Source: Burkholderia stagnalis (GTDB lineage: Bacteria > Pseudomonadota > Gammaproteobacteria > Burkholderiales > Burkholderiaceae). From it: 64,000 bases of DNA. The notes below the pieces were generated by a model, which was not told where the DNA came from, made no database searches, and saw only the letters and a list, made by a program, of their open reading frames with translations. The stretch covers positions 62,001 to 126,000 of the forward strand of contig NZ_CADESW010000006.1 of NCBI RefSeq assembly GCF_902830275.1, in the 5' to 3' direction. The position numbers were made by a program, and so were the translations under genes. Shown in pieces: positions 36,426 through 45,453 of this stretch (position 1 is its first letter; the number at the start of each line of letters is the position of its first letter).

Positions 36426-36902
36426 TCAGTTTCGGTAGAAAGGCGAGAAATACGGCGAATGCGCAGGCTCTTCCTGCGCGCGAGGCGGCGGCATCGGCCG
36501 GCCGCCGCGCTCTTCGTTGTAGCGGGCGACGTCGGCGCGGATCGACCCCGCGCGCAGCGGCACGTTGCCGCCGCCGGGCGGGCGCGGCGCCTGCCGCGCG
36601 TCGGCGCTGATCGGGCGGTACGGGCTTTGCGCGGCGTAGTGGCCGTACGACGGCGTCGGCCGCAAGCCCCAGCGGGGGCCGTAGCCGTTCATGCCCATCC
36701 GCGGGCCGCCGCCCGCCTGCGGCGCGTGGCGCCAGATCGGCTGGCCGCCGCCGGCTGCCTGACCGTGCGCGCGCAACCCGCGATCGCCGCCGCCGAAGCC
36801 GCGCCCGCCATGCGGCGGCTGCGCGAGCGCGAGCGGCACCAGCAGTGCGGCGAGCACGCCTGCCACCCATCGTCCGATCTTCCGTTTCACCCGATCCGTC
36901 AT
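36426..36902 (-). CDS. Secreted Gly/Pro-rich protein of unknown function
   Basis: 158 aa. Signal peptide or N-anchor (basic MTDRVKRKIGRW, hydrophobic VAGVLAALLVPLALA). The mature part is low complexity with GGGRGFGGGDRG, Pro and Arg, and ends HSPYFSPFYRN. Probably unfolded or surface linked. No family recognised. Monocistronic. Confidence 0.65.
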   Translation of the reverse strand: MTDRVKRKIGRWVAGVLAALLVPLALAQPPHGGRGFGGGDRGLRAHGQAAGGGQPIWRHAPQAGGGPRMGMNGYGPRWGLRPTPSYGHYAAQSPYRPISADARQAPRPPGGGNVPLRAGSIRADVARYNEERGGRPMPPPRAQEEPAHSPYFSPFYRN

Positions 36903-37250
36903 CGTTCAGTGCCTGATTTCGCTTGCCCGCCGGCCGGTCCGGGCCGGGCGCAAGGCTTTCAGCAGTAATTTATGAGCGGGGCGAAAGCGTGTCGAGCCAA
37001 AAAGTGTTAGGCCTGGGGCATCGGTGTAACACCATGTTACTGCTAGGTTTTTCGACCTCGGGGACGGATCATTGCAGCACATTTTTCTGCCGTTTTCGTC
37101 ATCGGCATGAAGCGAGAATCCGGTCGTAGCGCATTCGATGGATTCATCAATCGATTCATACAATGAATTTGTGTATTGAATGTGCAGCCCGGACAATACG
37201 GCGATCCGCGCGCATGCGCGGCCTCCCCTGTCGCTCCGATCGAGATCCCG
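36903..37250. other. Intergenic region upstream of the symporter gene
   Basis: 348 bp with dyads. GTGTTA at 37004-37009 and TAACAC at 37027-37032 are inverted, GGTGT-A-ACACC at 37023-37033 is a perfect 11-bp palindrome, and ATTCAT-ACA-ATGAAT at 37154-37168 is another. The region from 37130 to 37190 is AT-rich and likely holds the symporter promoter. No intact gene. Confidence 0.45.
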
Positions 37251-38279
37251 ATGGCCCGCCCCCGCTACCTTCCCGACAACTTCACGCTCGCCCTCGTCGG
37301 CACCGTCGTGCTCGCGAGCCTGCTGCCGTGCCACGGCGCGGCCGCGCACGCGTTCAACTGGGCGACCAACATCGCGGTCGGCCTGCTGTTCTTCCTGCAC
37401 GGCGCGAAGCTGTCGCGCGAGGCGGTGGTCGCCGGCGCGACGCACTGGCGGCTGCACGCCGTCGTGCTGCTCAGCACCTTCGCGCTGTTCCCGCTGCTCG
37501 GCCTCGCGCTGAAGCCGGTGCTGCAGCCGCTCGTCACGCCGGCGCTGTACGCGGGCGTGCTGTTCCTGTGCACGCTGCCGTCGACGGTGCAATCGTCGAT
37601 CGCGTTCACGTCGATCGCGAAAGGCAACGTGCCGGCGGCGGTCTGCGCGGCGTCCGCGTCGAGCCTGCTCGGCATCTTCGTCACGCCGGCGCTGGTCGGG
37701 CTGATGATCGCGACGCAATCGGCCGCGACCGCATCGCCGTGGAGCACGGTCGGCAGCATCGTGATGCAGCTGCTCGTGCCGTTCGTCGCCGGCCAGCTGC
37801 TGCGGCCCGTGATCGGCGGCTGGATCGAGCGCAACCGCGGCGTGCTGCGCTTCGTCGACCAGGGCTCGATCCTGCTCGTCGTCTACGTCGCGTTCAGCGA
37901 GGCGGTCAACCAGGGGCTCTGGCACCAGATCCCGCCGCGCGCGCTCGCGGGGCTGCTCGCCGTCAACCTGCTGCTGCTCGCGATCGCGCTGCTGCTCACC
38001 GCGTTCGTGGCCAGGCGGCTCGGCTTCAACCGCGCCGACCAGATCACGATCATCTTCTGCGGCTCGAAGAAGAGCCTCGCCGCCGGCGTGCCGATGGCGA
38101 AGGTGATCTTCTCCGCGCACGCGGTCGGCGCGATCGTGCTGCCGCTGATGCTGTTCCACCAGATCCAGCTGATGGCCTGCGCGGCGCTCGCGCAGCGCTG
38201 GGGCGCGCGCAACCTGAGCGACGAGCGCGACGCGGCCGCCGCGCCTGCGCAGGGCGCGCTGAACGCCGGCAAGCGCTGA
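37251..38279 (+). CDS. Bile acid:sodium symporter family (SLC10A7-like) transporter
   Basis: 342 aa with about 10 membrane segments. The conserved segment FCGSKKSLAAGVPMAKVIF in TM9 is typical of the SLC10A7/YfeH branch, and STVQSSIAFTSIAKGN in TM4. Named for bile-acid carriers; bacterial members may move other organic anions, so substrate is open. Start 37251 is a topology choice; an ATG 25 codons earlier is less likely. Ends 166 bp before the EAL-GGDEF gene. Confidence 0.9.
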   Translation: MARPRYLPDNFTLALVGTVVLASLLPCHGAAAHAFNWATNIAVGLLFFLHGAKLSREAVVAGATHWRLHAVVLLSTFALFPLLGLALKPVLQPLVTPALYAGVLFLCTLPSTVQSSIAFTSIAKGNVPAAVCAASASSLLGIFVTPALVGLMIATQSAATASPWSTVGSIVMQLLVPFVAGQLLRPVIGGWIERNRGVLRFVDQGSILLVVYVAFSEAVNQGLWHQIPPRALAGLLAVNLLLLAIALLLTAFVARRLGFNRADQITIIFCGSKKSLAAGVPMAKVIFSAHAVGAIVLPLMLFHQIQLMACAALAQRWGARNLSDERDAAAAPAQGALNAGKR

Positions 38280-38445
38280 CGCGCACGCCCCGGCGCAGGC
38301 GGCGGTGCGTGCCGCCCGTCGCGCCGGCCGAGCCTGCCGCACGAAGCGATGCACCAACACGGCGCATCGTGTCACGAAATCTTCATTCAATTCTCCCTGC
38401 GCGGCGCCGTTAAGCCGGGCGTTCCGTCGATTCGGCCGTCCTGCC

Positions 38446-40281
38446 ATGCCCGCCACCTCCGCCGCCCCCGATGCCGCCCGAACCGCACGCCTGATCGCGG
38501 ATCGCGCGCTCGCCGCCGTGTTCCAGCCGATCGTCGACCTCGGCTCGGGCACCGTCATCGGCTATGAAGGCCTGATCCGCGGGCCGCACGGCACCGACCT
38601 CGAGCCGCCCGCCGCGCTGTTCGCGCAGGCCGCGCGCGAAGGCGCGACCGTCGCGCTCGAGCACGCGGCCGCGCTCACCTGCCTGGACGCGTTCGCGGCG
38701 CTCGGCTGCGACGGCAAGCTGTTCCTCAATTTCAGCGCGGGCGCGATCGTGCAGCTCGCACGCGAACGCGAGCAGGCCCGCATGCGGCTCGAGCGCGCGC
38801 AGATCGGCGCCGAGCGCATCGTGATCGAACTGACCGAGCAGCACGCGAGCCCGGACCTCGCGCACGTCGGGCCGGCCGTCGCGGCGCTGCGCGACGCGGG
38901 CATCCAGTTCGCGCTCGACGACTACGGCACCGCGAACGCCAGCATGAACCTGTGGCTGCGCCTGCATCCCGACGTCGTGAAGATCGACCGCTTCTTCATC
39001 CACGACATCGCGCGCGATCCGCTGAAGTTCGAGGCGGTCAAGGCGATGCAGCATTTCGCGCACGCGAGCGGCGCGAAGCTGATCGCCGAGGGGATCGAGC
39101 ACGAACGCGACCTGATCGTCGTGCGCGACATGGGCATCGGCTGCGTGCAGGGCTTCCTGCTCGGCCGCCCGCTCGCGCAGCCGGCCCGCGTGGTCGCGCC
39201 GGCTGCGCGCGATGCGATCCGCGCGCGCCACATCGCGGTGTTTCCGGGCGCGACGCGCGCCGCGCGCCCGAACGGCACGGTCGCCGCGAAGATGCTGGTC
39301 GCCGCGCCGGCGCTGCCGCGCGACGCGACCAGCAACGAGGTGCTCGACCTGTTCAACCGGATGCCCGAGCTGCACGCGGTCGCGCTGGTCGAACACGAGC
39401 GGCCCGTCGCGCTCGTGAACCGCCGCGGCTTCATGGACCGCTTCGCGCTGCCGTACCACCGCGAAGTGTTCGGCAAGAAGCCATGCCTGCAGTTCGCGAA
39501 CGACGCGCCGCTGATGATCGAGAACGCGACGAGCGTCGAACAGCTCGCGATGCTGCTCGCGAACAACGACCAGCGCTATCTCGCGGACGGCTTCGTGATC
39601 ACCGAGCACGGCCGCTACGTCGGGCTCGGCACCGGCGAGAGCCTGGTGCGCGCGGTGACCGAGATGCGCATCGAGGCCGCGCGCTACGCGAACCCGCTGA
39701 CCTTCCTGCCCGGCAACATCCCGATCAGCGCGCACATCGACCGGCTGCTCGAGCGCGACGCGGGCTTCCACGCGTGCTACGTCGACCTGAACCAGTTCAA
39801 GCCGTTCAACGACCAGTACGGCTACTGGCAGGGCGACGAGGTGCTGAAGTACGCGGCGACCGTGCTCGCCGCGTGCTGCGACCCGCAGCGGGATTTCCTC
39901 GGCCACGTCGGCGGCGACGATTTCCTGGTGCTGTTCCAGAGCGACGACTGGCATGCGCGCGCAGCCGCCGCGATCAGCCGCTTCAACGAAGGCGCGCAGC
40001 GCTTCTACACGCAGGCCGACCATCGCGCGGGCGGCCTGCGCGGCGAGGATCGCCACGGCAACCCGGCGTTCTTCGGCTTCGTGACGATGGCGATCGGCGC
40101 GGTCGGCGTGCCGGCGGGCGCGTACCGGGCGATCCGCTACGGCAGCGACGAGATCGCGTCGGTCGCGGCGCTCGCGAAACGGCGCGCGAAACAGCAGCCC
40201 GACGGGCTCGCGGTGGTCGATCTCGACGCGGGCCGCGCGGCACTGCTCGCACGCGGCGAACCCTCCGCGACGCCGCATTGA
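38446..40281 (+). CDS. EAL-CBS-GGDEF cyclic-di-GMP signalling protein
   Basis: 611 aa. EAL domain (about 15-260) with EGL (41-43) in place of EAL but the metal and base residues kept: FLNFS, IELTEQ, LDDYGTA, VKIDR, AEGIEH, so phosphodiesterase activity is plausible. A CBS pair is at about 285-420 (NEVLDLFNRMPELHAVALVEHERPVALVNRR). The GGDEF domain (about 430-595) has VDLNQFKPFNDQYGYWQGDEVL and the signature GGDDF (489-493), a conservative change that may retain or lose cyclase activity. No membrane segment. Confidence 0.9.
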   Translation: MPATSAAPDAARTARLIADRALAAVFQPIVDLGSGTVIGYEGLIRGPHGTDLEPPAALFAQAAREGATVALEHAAALTCLDAFAALGCDGKLFLNFSAGAIVQLAREREQARMRLERAQIGAERIVIELTEQHASPDLAHVGPAVAALRDAGIQFALDDYGTANASMNLWLRLHPDVVKIDRFFIHDIARDPLKFEAVKAMQHFAHASGAKLIAEGIEHERDLIVVRDMGIGCVQGFLLGRPLAQPARVVAPAARDAIRARHIAVFPGATRAARPNGTVAAKMLVAAPALPRDATSNEVLDLFNRMPELHAVALVEHERPVALVNRRGFMDRFALPYHREVFGKKPCLQFANDAPLMIENATSVEQLAMLLANNDQRYLADGFVITEHGRYVGLGTGESLVRAVTEMRIEAARYANPLTFLPGNIPISAHIDRLLERDAGFHACYVDLNQFKPFNDQYGYWQGDEVLKYAATVLAACCDPQRDFLGHVGGDDFLVLFQSDDWHARAAAAISRFNEGAQRFYTQADHRAGGLRGEDRHGNPAFFGFVTMAIGAVGVPAGAYRAIRYGSDEIASVAALAKRRAKQQPDGLAVVDLDAGRAALLARGEPSATPH

Positions 40282-40507
40282 CTCATCCGGGCGCGATGCC
40301 CGGCCGCACGCCGGCCGCGCATGGCCGCCGATTGACGGCGACCTTGCCTTTTGCCGCGCCTGTTTAGTATTTTTAGTAAATGCGTTCGCGCAGATTAGTG
40401 CTTTAAATCAACGGATTTACGGGTATTCCCGGTGAATCCGGCACGATTTTCACGAAGCGTTTTACTATACAATCGCCGTCACCCTAAACAAACCCGGATT
40501 CCGAACG
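40282..40507. promoter_or_regulatory. Promoter region of the LacI-AGE-PfkB operon
   Basis: 226 bp. TTTAGTA is repeated (TTTAGTATTTTTAGTAAA, 40364-40381) and a related TTTTACTATACAATC with a TACAAT -10-like hexamer lies near 40459-40473. These could be LacI-type operator half sites and the start signal, but exact boundaries are not proven. Confidence 0.45.
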
Positions 40508-41524
40508 ATGGGCACCACCATTCGCGACGTGGCGCGGGCGGCAGAGGTCTCGATCGGCACCGTGTCCCGCGCGTTGAAGAACCAGCCGGGGCTGTCCGAA
40601 ACCACTCGCGCGCGCATCGTCGAGATCGCGCGGCGCCTCGGCTACGATCCCGCGCAACTGCGGCCGCGCATCCGCCGGCTCACCTTCCTGCTGCATCGCC
40701 AGCACAACCGGTTTCCCGCCAGCCCGTTCTTCTCGCACGTGCTGCACGGCGTCGAGGACGCGTGCCGCGAGCGCGGCATCGTGCCGACGCTCCTGACCGT
40801 CGGCCCGAACGACGACGTGCTGCGCCAGATGCGCCCGCACGCGCCCGACGCGGTCGCGGTGGCCGGCTTCATCGAACCGGAGACGATCGAGGCGCTCGCC
40901 GCGACCGGCCGCCCGCTCGTGCTGATCGACCTGTGGGCGCCCGGGCTGCGCTCGGTCAACATCGACAATGCGACCGGCGCAGCGCTCGCGATGCGCCACT
41001 TGCTTGCCACGGGCCGCACCCGCATCGCGTTCATCGGCGGCTCGCCCGCGCACTACAGCATCACGCAGCGCGCGATCGGCTACCGGCGCGCGTTCTTCGA
41101 GGCCGGGCGGCTGTTCGACCCGGCCTACGAAATGACGATCGATGCGGGGCTCGACCCGGACACCGGCGCCGCGCGCGCGATGCAGCAGCTGCTCGACGCG
41201 CCGGGCCCGCGCCCGGACGCCGTATTCGCGTACAACGACGCCGCCGCGCTCGCCGCGCAGCGGGTGTGCCTCGCGCGCGGGCTGCGCGTGCCGGGCGACA
41301 TCGCGATCGTCGGCTTCGACGACATTCCCGCCGCCGCGCACGCGAGCCCGCCGCTCACGACGCTCGCGGTCGACAAGGAAGCGCTCGGCCGCCGCGGCGT
41401 CGAGCTGCTGCTCGCCGATTCCCCGGAACACACCGAGATCTGGCTGCCCGTCGAACTGATCGTGCGGGCCAGCAGCCAGCCCGCCGCGACGCCGGCCTTC
41501 GACACGACGCTCACCGAATCATGA
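40508..41524 (+). CDS. LacI-family transcriptional regulator
   Basis: 338 aa. HTH at about 3-50 (IRDVARAAEVSIGTVSRAL) with the YDP hinge typical for LacI, then a periplasmic-binding-like sugar-sensing domain (IAFIGG, AVFAYNDAAALAA, IVGFDDIPAAAHASPPLTT). It opens an operon of three genes joined by ATGA overlaps with an epimerase and a kinase, so it probably represses its own operon in response to a sugar. The 226-bp upstream segment is AT-rich. Confidence 0.93.
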   Translation: MGTTIRDVARAAEVSIGTVSRALKNQPGLSETTRARIVEIARRLGYDPAQLRPRIRRLTFLLHRQHNRFPASPFFSHVLHGVEDACRERGIVPTLLTVGPNDDVLRQMRPHAPDAVAVAGFIEPETIEALAATGRPLVLIDLWAPGLRSVNIDNATGAALAMRHLLATGRTRIAFIGGSPAHYSITQRAIGYRRAFFEAGRLFDPAYEMTIDAGLDPDTGAARAMQQLLDAPGPRPDAVFAYNDAAALAAQRVCLARGLRVPGDIAIVGFDDIPAAAHASPPLTTLAVDKEALGRRGVELLLADSPEHTEIWLPVELIVRASSQPAATPAFDTTLTES

Positions 41525-42801
41525 CTACGCCCCCGGTCCAACCCAGCCCGGCTGCGCCGGCCGCGCACGCGCACCCCGCGCCGTTCGTCGCGAGCTTCCG
41601 CGATCCGTCGTTCCTGCTGTCGCACGTCGAGGACACGCTGCGCTTCTACGCGCCGAACGCGCTCGACCCGACGGGCGGCTTCTATCACTACTTCCGCGAC
41701 GACGGCAGCGTGTACAACCGCACGTCGCGCCATCTCGTCAGCAGCTGCCGGTTCGTCTTCAACTACGCGATGGCGTACCGGCATTTCGGCGATCCGCGCC
41801 ATCTCGACTACGCGCGCCACGGGCTGCGCTTCCTGCGCGACGCGCACTGGGACGACGCGCTGCAAGGCTATGACTGGGAGCTGGACTGGCGCGACGGCGC
41901 GAAGCGCGCGACGCTCGACGGCACGCGGCACTGCTACGGCCTCGCGTTCGTGCTGCTCGCGGCCGCGCACGCGACGATGGCGGGCATCGACGAGGCGCGG
42001 CCGCTGATCGCCGCCACCTACGAACTCGCCGAGCACCGCTTCTGGGATGCCGCCGCGGGCCTCTACGCGGACGACGCGACGCCGAACTGGATCGTGTCGA
42101 GCTACCGCGGCCAGAACGCGAACATGCACATGACCGAGGCGCTGCTCGCCGCGTACGAGGCGACCGGCCACCTCACCTACCTCGACCGCGCGGAGAAGCT
42201 CGCGACGAACATCACGCAGCGCCAGGCGGCGCTGTCGGGCGGGCTCGTGTGGGAGCACTACCACGCGGACTGGTCGGTCGACTGGGACTACAACAAGGAG
42301 GACAGCTCGAACATCTTCCGGCCGTGGGGCTTCCAGCCCGGGCACCAGACCGAATGGGCGAAGCTGCTGCTGATCCTCGAGCGGCACCGTCCGCTCGACT
42401 GGCTCGTGCCGCGCGCGGCCGAGCTGTTCGACGCGGCGCTCGCGCACGCGTGGGACGCCGATCACGGCGGGCTCTGCTACGGCTTCGGCCCCGATTTCAC
42501 GATCTGCGACCACAACAAGTATTTCTGGGTGCAGGCGGAAAGCTTCGCGGCGGCTGCGATGCTCGGCGCGCGCACCGGCGGCGAGCGCTTCTGGGACTGG
42601 TACGACGAGATCTGGCGCTACAGCTGGGCGCACTTCGTCGATCACCGCTACGGCGCGTGGTTCCGGATCCTCACCTGCGACAACCGCAAGTACAGCGACG
42701 AGAAGAGCCCCGCCGGCAAGACCGACTATCACACGATGGGCGCGTGCTACGACGTGCTCGCGACGCTCGCGCGCGCGGCGCGCAGCGAACCGACGCAATG
42801 A
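41521..42801 (+). CDS. AGE-family epimerase/isomerase
   Basis: 426 aa (alpha/alpha)6 barrel of the N-acylglucosamine 2-epimerase family, which includes mannose isomerases. Seen: the SSCRFVFNYAMAYRHFGDPRH helix, GYDWELDWRDGAK, RGQNANMHMTEALLAAYEATG with the family's RxxNxxM pattern, and GFQPGHQTEWAKLLLI. Probable reaction is aldose-ketose isomerisation of a mannose-type sugar. ATGA overlaps both ends, so it is co-translated with the LacI regulator and the kinase. Confidence 0.85.
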   Translation: MTTPPVQPSPAAPAAHAHPAPFVASFRDPSFLLSHVEDTLRFYAPNALDPTGGFYHYFRDDGSVYNRTSRHLVSSCRFVFNYAMAYRHFGDPRHLDYARHGLRFLRDAHWDDALQGYDWELDWRDGAKRATLDGTRHCYGLAFVLLAAAHATMAGIDEARPLIAATYELAEHRFWDAAAGLYADDATPNWIVSSYRGQNANMHMTEALLAAYEATGHLTYLDRAEKLATNITQRQAALSGGLVWEHYHADWSVDWDYNKEDSSNIFRPWGFQPGHQTEWAKLLLILERHRPLDWLVPRAAELFDAALAHAWDADHGGLCYGFGPDFTICDHNKYFWVQAESFAAAAMLGARTGGERFWDWYDEIWRYSWAHFVDHRYGAWFRILTCDNRKYSDEKSPAGKTDYHTMGACYDVLATLARAARSEPTQ

Positions 42802-43706
42802 ACGACCACGCCCTCCCGGCGTTCGTGTCGGCCGGCGACATCCTGACCGACATGGTGCGCACCGGCGACGCGCACTGGGCGTCGGTGCCGGGCGGCGCCG
42901 GCTGGAACGTCGCGCGCGCGGTCGCGCGGCTCGGCGTGCCGAGCGCGCTCGCGGGCGCGATCGGCGAGGACTGCTTCTCCGATGCGCTGTGGCGCGCGAG
43001 CGACGCGGCCGGGCTCGACCTGCGCTTCCTGCAGCGCGTCGCGCGGCCGCCGCTGCTCGCGATCGTGCACGAAACGCAGCCGCCCGCGTACTTCTTCATC
43101 GGCGACGCGAGCGCGGATCTCGCGTTCGACCCGGCGCGGCTGCCGGCCGGCTGGGCCGCGCACGTGAAATGGGCGCATTTCGGCTGCATCAGCCTCGTGC
43201 GCGAACCGCTCGCGGGCACGCTCGTTGCGCTTGCCGCCGAGCTGCACGCGCGCGGCGTGAAGATCAGCTTCGACCCGAACTACCGGAACCTGATGACGGC
43301 CGCGTACCGGCCGACGCTCGAGAAGATGGCCGGCCTCGCCGACCTGATCAAGGTCTCCGACGAGGACTTGCGGCACCTGTTCGGCGGCAGCGAAACCGAC
43401 GCGATCGCCGCGCTGCGCGGGATCAATCCGCGCGCGGCGCTGTTCGTCACGCGCGGCGCGGATGCCGCGACGCTCATCGCCGACGGCGGCACGCACGAAG
43501 CGCGCCCGCCGCGCGTCGAGGTCGTCGACACGGTGGGCGCGGGCGACGCGTCGATCGGCGGGATGCTGTTCAGCCTGATGGCCGCGCCGCAGCGGCCGTG
43601 GCGCGAGCACCTGGCGTTCGCGCTCGCGGCGGGCGCCGCCGCGTGCCGCCGCACCGGCGCGCACGCGCCGACGCTCGACGAAGTCGTCGCGCTGCTCGAA
43701 CGCTGA
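42798..43706 (+). CDS. PfkB-family carbohydrate kinase
   Basis: 302 aa ribokinase-fold sugar kinase. PGGAGWNVARAVARLG at the N-terminus and VVDTVGAGDASIGG, with the catalytic Asp of GAGD, at the C-terminus are the PfkB signatures. With the upstream isomerase it would phosphorylate the ketose product (fructose-like). The stop is followed by a palindrome. Linked to the epimerase by ATGA. Confidence 0.9.
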   Translation: MNDHALPAFVSAGDILTDMVRTGDAHWASVPGGAGWNVARAVARLGVPSALAGAIGEDCFSDALWRASDAAGLDLRFLQRVARPPLLAIVHETQPPAYFFIGDASADLAFDPARLPAGWAAHVKWAHFGCISLVREPLAGTLVALAAELHARGVKISFDPNYRNLMTAAYRPTLEKMAGLADLIKVSDEDLRHLFGGSETDAIAALRGINPRAALFVTRGADAATLIADGGTHEARPPRVEVVDTVGAGDASIGGMLFSLMAAPQRPWREHLAFALAAGAAACRRTGAHAPTLDEVVALLER

Positions 43707-43713
43707 GGATGCG

Positions 43714-43733
43714 GGCGGCGGCCGGCCGCCGCC
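43714..43733. terminator. 20-bp perfect palindrome after the sugar operon
   Basis: GGCGGCGGCC and GGCCGCCGCC abut seven bases after the kinase stop. No T-run; terminator role inferred. Confidence 0.45.
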
Positions 43734-43801
43734 ATGCACGCGGCGCTGTACATGTTGCGGCGCAGTGCTACGATGAAGTGTCCTTTTGCGGGAGAGGCAT
43801 C

Positions 43802-44023
43802 ATGGACACCAACACGTTCACGAAGGGCATCTACACGGCGAAAGCGCATACCCGGCACGCCGGCAACGGCCAGTTCCAGGGTTACGTGATCCTGAGCCGC
43901 GACGAAGGCGAATCGCCGGACAACACGGTGTACGACGTCGGCAGTACGAGCACCAACGAGGAAGAAGCGTTCAACGAGGCGAAGGCGCTCGCCCATCGCA
44001 TCCTCGGCGAGATCGAGCTGTGA
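43802..44023 (+). CDS. Small acidic protein of unknown function (73 aa)
   Basis: MDTNTFTKGIYTAKAHTRHA..., a short alpha/beta protein with a QGYVILSRDEGE strand pair, then acidic EEEAFNEAKALAHRIL helix. A GGGAGAGG ribosome site precedes it. It resembles in layout (strand pair, then acidic helix) the 72-aa protein at 51526-51744, so both may belong to one small family. No name is known to me. Confidence 0.75.
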   Translation: MDTNTFTKGIYTAKAHTRHAGNGQFQGYVILSRDEGESPDNTVYDVGSTSTNEEEAFNEAKALAHRILGEIEL

Positions 44024-44042
44024 CGCGCGCGCCGCCCGCGCG

Positions 44043-44237
44043 TCAGACGAGCCGCGCCACCATCGACACCAGCATCGTGATCACCAGCGTCGACATGAAC
44101 GGGAACGGGTAGCGCCGCCCGCCGAGCGTGAGCGTCACGTCGCCCGGCAGCCGCCCGACGCCCAGCCGGCCGAGCCACGGCCAGCAGCGCGTGAGGATCA
44201 TCACGGCCACGAACGACGCCATCAGCCAGCGCAGCAT
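44043..44237 (-). CDS. DUF2905-family small membrane protein
   Basis: 64 aa with two hydrophobic segments (FVAVMILT... and FMSTLVITMLVSMVARLV) and the family motif GRLPGDVTL between them. Its likely place is the inner membrane. It lies 12 bp after the methyltransferase gene on the same strand, probably in one operon. Confidence 0.88.
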   Translation of the reverse strand: MLRWLMASFVAVMILTRCWPWLGRLGVGRLPGDVTLTLGGRRYPFPFMSTLVITMLVSMVARLV

Positions 44238-44249
44238 CGGCGGTGCCCG

Positions 44250-45440
44250 TCAGAGCGCGTGCGAGCGGTCGCCGCGCGCGAACGCGTCGAGCGTGCCGTC
44301 GATGCCGCGCGAGAACGCGATCACCTTGAACAGCTCGCCCATCTCCGCCTCCGAAATCAGCTTCTGCACCGCGTTCGCCGCGGGCAGGAACTGCGCGGCG
44401 TCGGACGGATCGATCTGCGCGAGCGCGTCGGTGATGCCCGCGTTCAGCAGGAAGCGCGCCTGCGACGTGTAGCCGAGCAGGTCGGCGCCGGTGGCGACGC
44501 CCGCCTCGTAGATGCCCGTGAATTCGACGTGCGCGGTGATGTCCTGCAGCCCCGGATAGAGGAACGCATCGTCGTGCGCGCGATGGCGGTAGTGGCACAT
44601 CAGCGTGCCGCGGTCGCGCTGCGGGTGGTAGTACTCGTGTGCGGGAAAGCCGTAGTCGACCAGCAACACCGCGCCGCGCGCGAGCATCGTGCAGACGGTG
44701 CGGGTGAACGCGAGCGCCGCCTCGTGGGTCTCGGTCACGTAGCCGTCGGCGGCGTCGAGCGCGGCCAGCGCCGGCGGCACGTCGGCCGGCGCGGCCGGAC
44801 GATCCTCGAACACGAACGCCTGCCGCGCGTCGAGCGCGACGCCGCGCTCGTGCCACGCGCCGTCCGCCTTCGCGAACAGCCGCACCGGCATCGCGTCGAG
44901 CACCTCGTTGCCGACCACGACGCCGTCGAACCGCTCGGGCAGCGCGTCGAGCCAGCGCACCTTCGCCGCGAGGCCCGGCGCGGCGGCCGCGATCGTGTCG
45001 CGCTGCCGCTCGCGCAGTTCGCCGGACAGGTCGACGATCAGGTATTCGTCGAGCTCGGCCCCGAGCGCGTCGAGCGCCGCGAGCAGCCCCGCCGCGAGCT
45101 TGCCGGTGCCCGCGCCGAACTCCATCACGCGGCGTGTGCCGCTCGCCGCGAGCGCCTGCGCGACCGGCCGCGCGAGCGTCTGCGCGAACAGCGGCGACAG
45201 CTCGGGCGCGGTGACGAAATCGCTGCCGTCCTCGGCGCGCCGGCCGAACTTGCGCGCGCCGCCGCTGTAGTAGCCGAGGCCCGGCGCGTACAGCGCGCGT
45301 TCCATGAAGCGGGAGAACGGCAACCAGCCGCCGGCCGCCGCGATCTCGCCGCGCAGCTGCGTGGCGAGGGTTTCGGACTGCGCAAGCGCGTCGGGGCCGG
45401 GAGCAGGTAAACTAGCGGGTTCGTGAGCTTTCGGGTTCAT
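44250..45440 (-). CDS. MidA-like SAM-dependent methyltransferase
   Basis: 396 aa of the DUF185/NDUFAF7 (MidA) family. The AdoMet site is MEFGAGTGKLAAGLL near residue 120, preceded by ERALYAPGLGYYSGG and the AELSPLF motif (here TAPELSPLF), and followed by GNEVLDAMPV. In mitochondria the homologue methylates an arginine of complex I; whether bacterial members do the same is open. Start at 45440 faces the SDR gene 13 bp away. Confidence 0.9.
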   Translation of the reverse strand: MNPKAHEPASLPAPGPDALAQSETLATQLRGEIAAAGGWLPFSRFMERALYAPGLGYYSGGARKFGRRAEDGSDFVTAPELSPLFAQTLARPVAQALAASGTRRVMEFGAGTGKLAAGLLAALDALGAELDEYLIVDLSGELRERQRDTIAAAAPGLAAKVRWLDALPERFDGVVVGNEVLDAMPVRLFAKADGAWHERGVALDARQAFVFEDRPAAPADVPPALAALDAADGYVTETHEAALAFTRTVCTMLARGAVLLVDYGFPAHEYYHPQRDRGTLMCHYRHRAHDDAFLYPGLQDITAHVEFTGIYEAGVATGADLLGYTSQARFLLNAGITDALAQIDPSDAAQFLPAANAVQKLISEAEMGELFKVIAFSRGIDGTLDAFARGDRSHAL

Positions 45441-45453
45441 CCCGGCATTGTAA

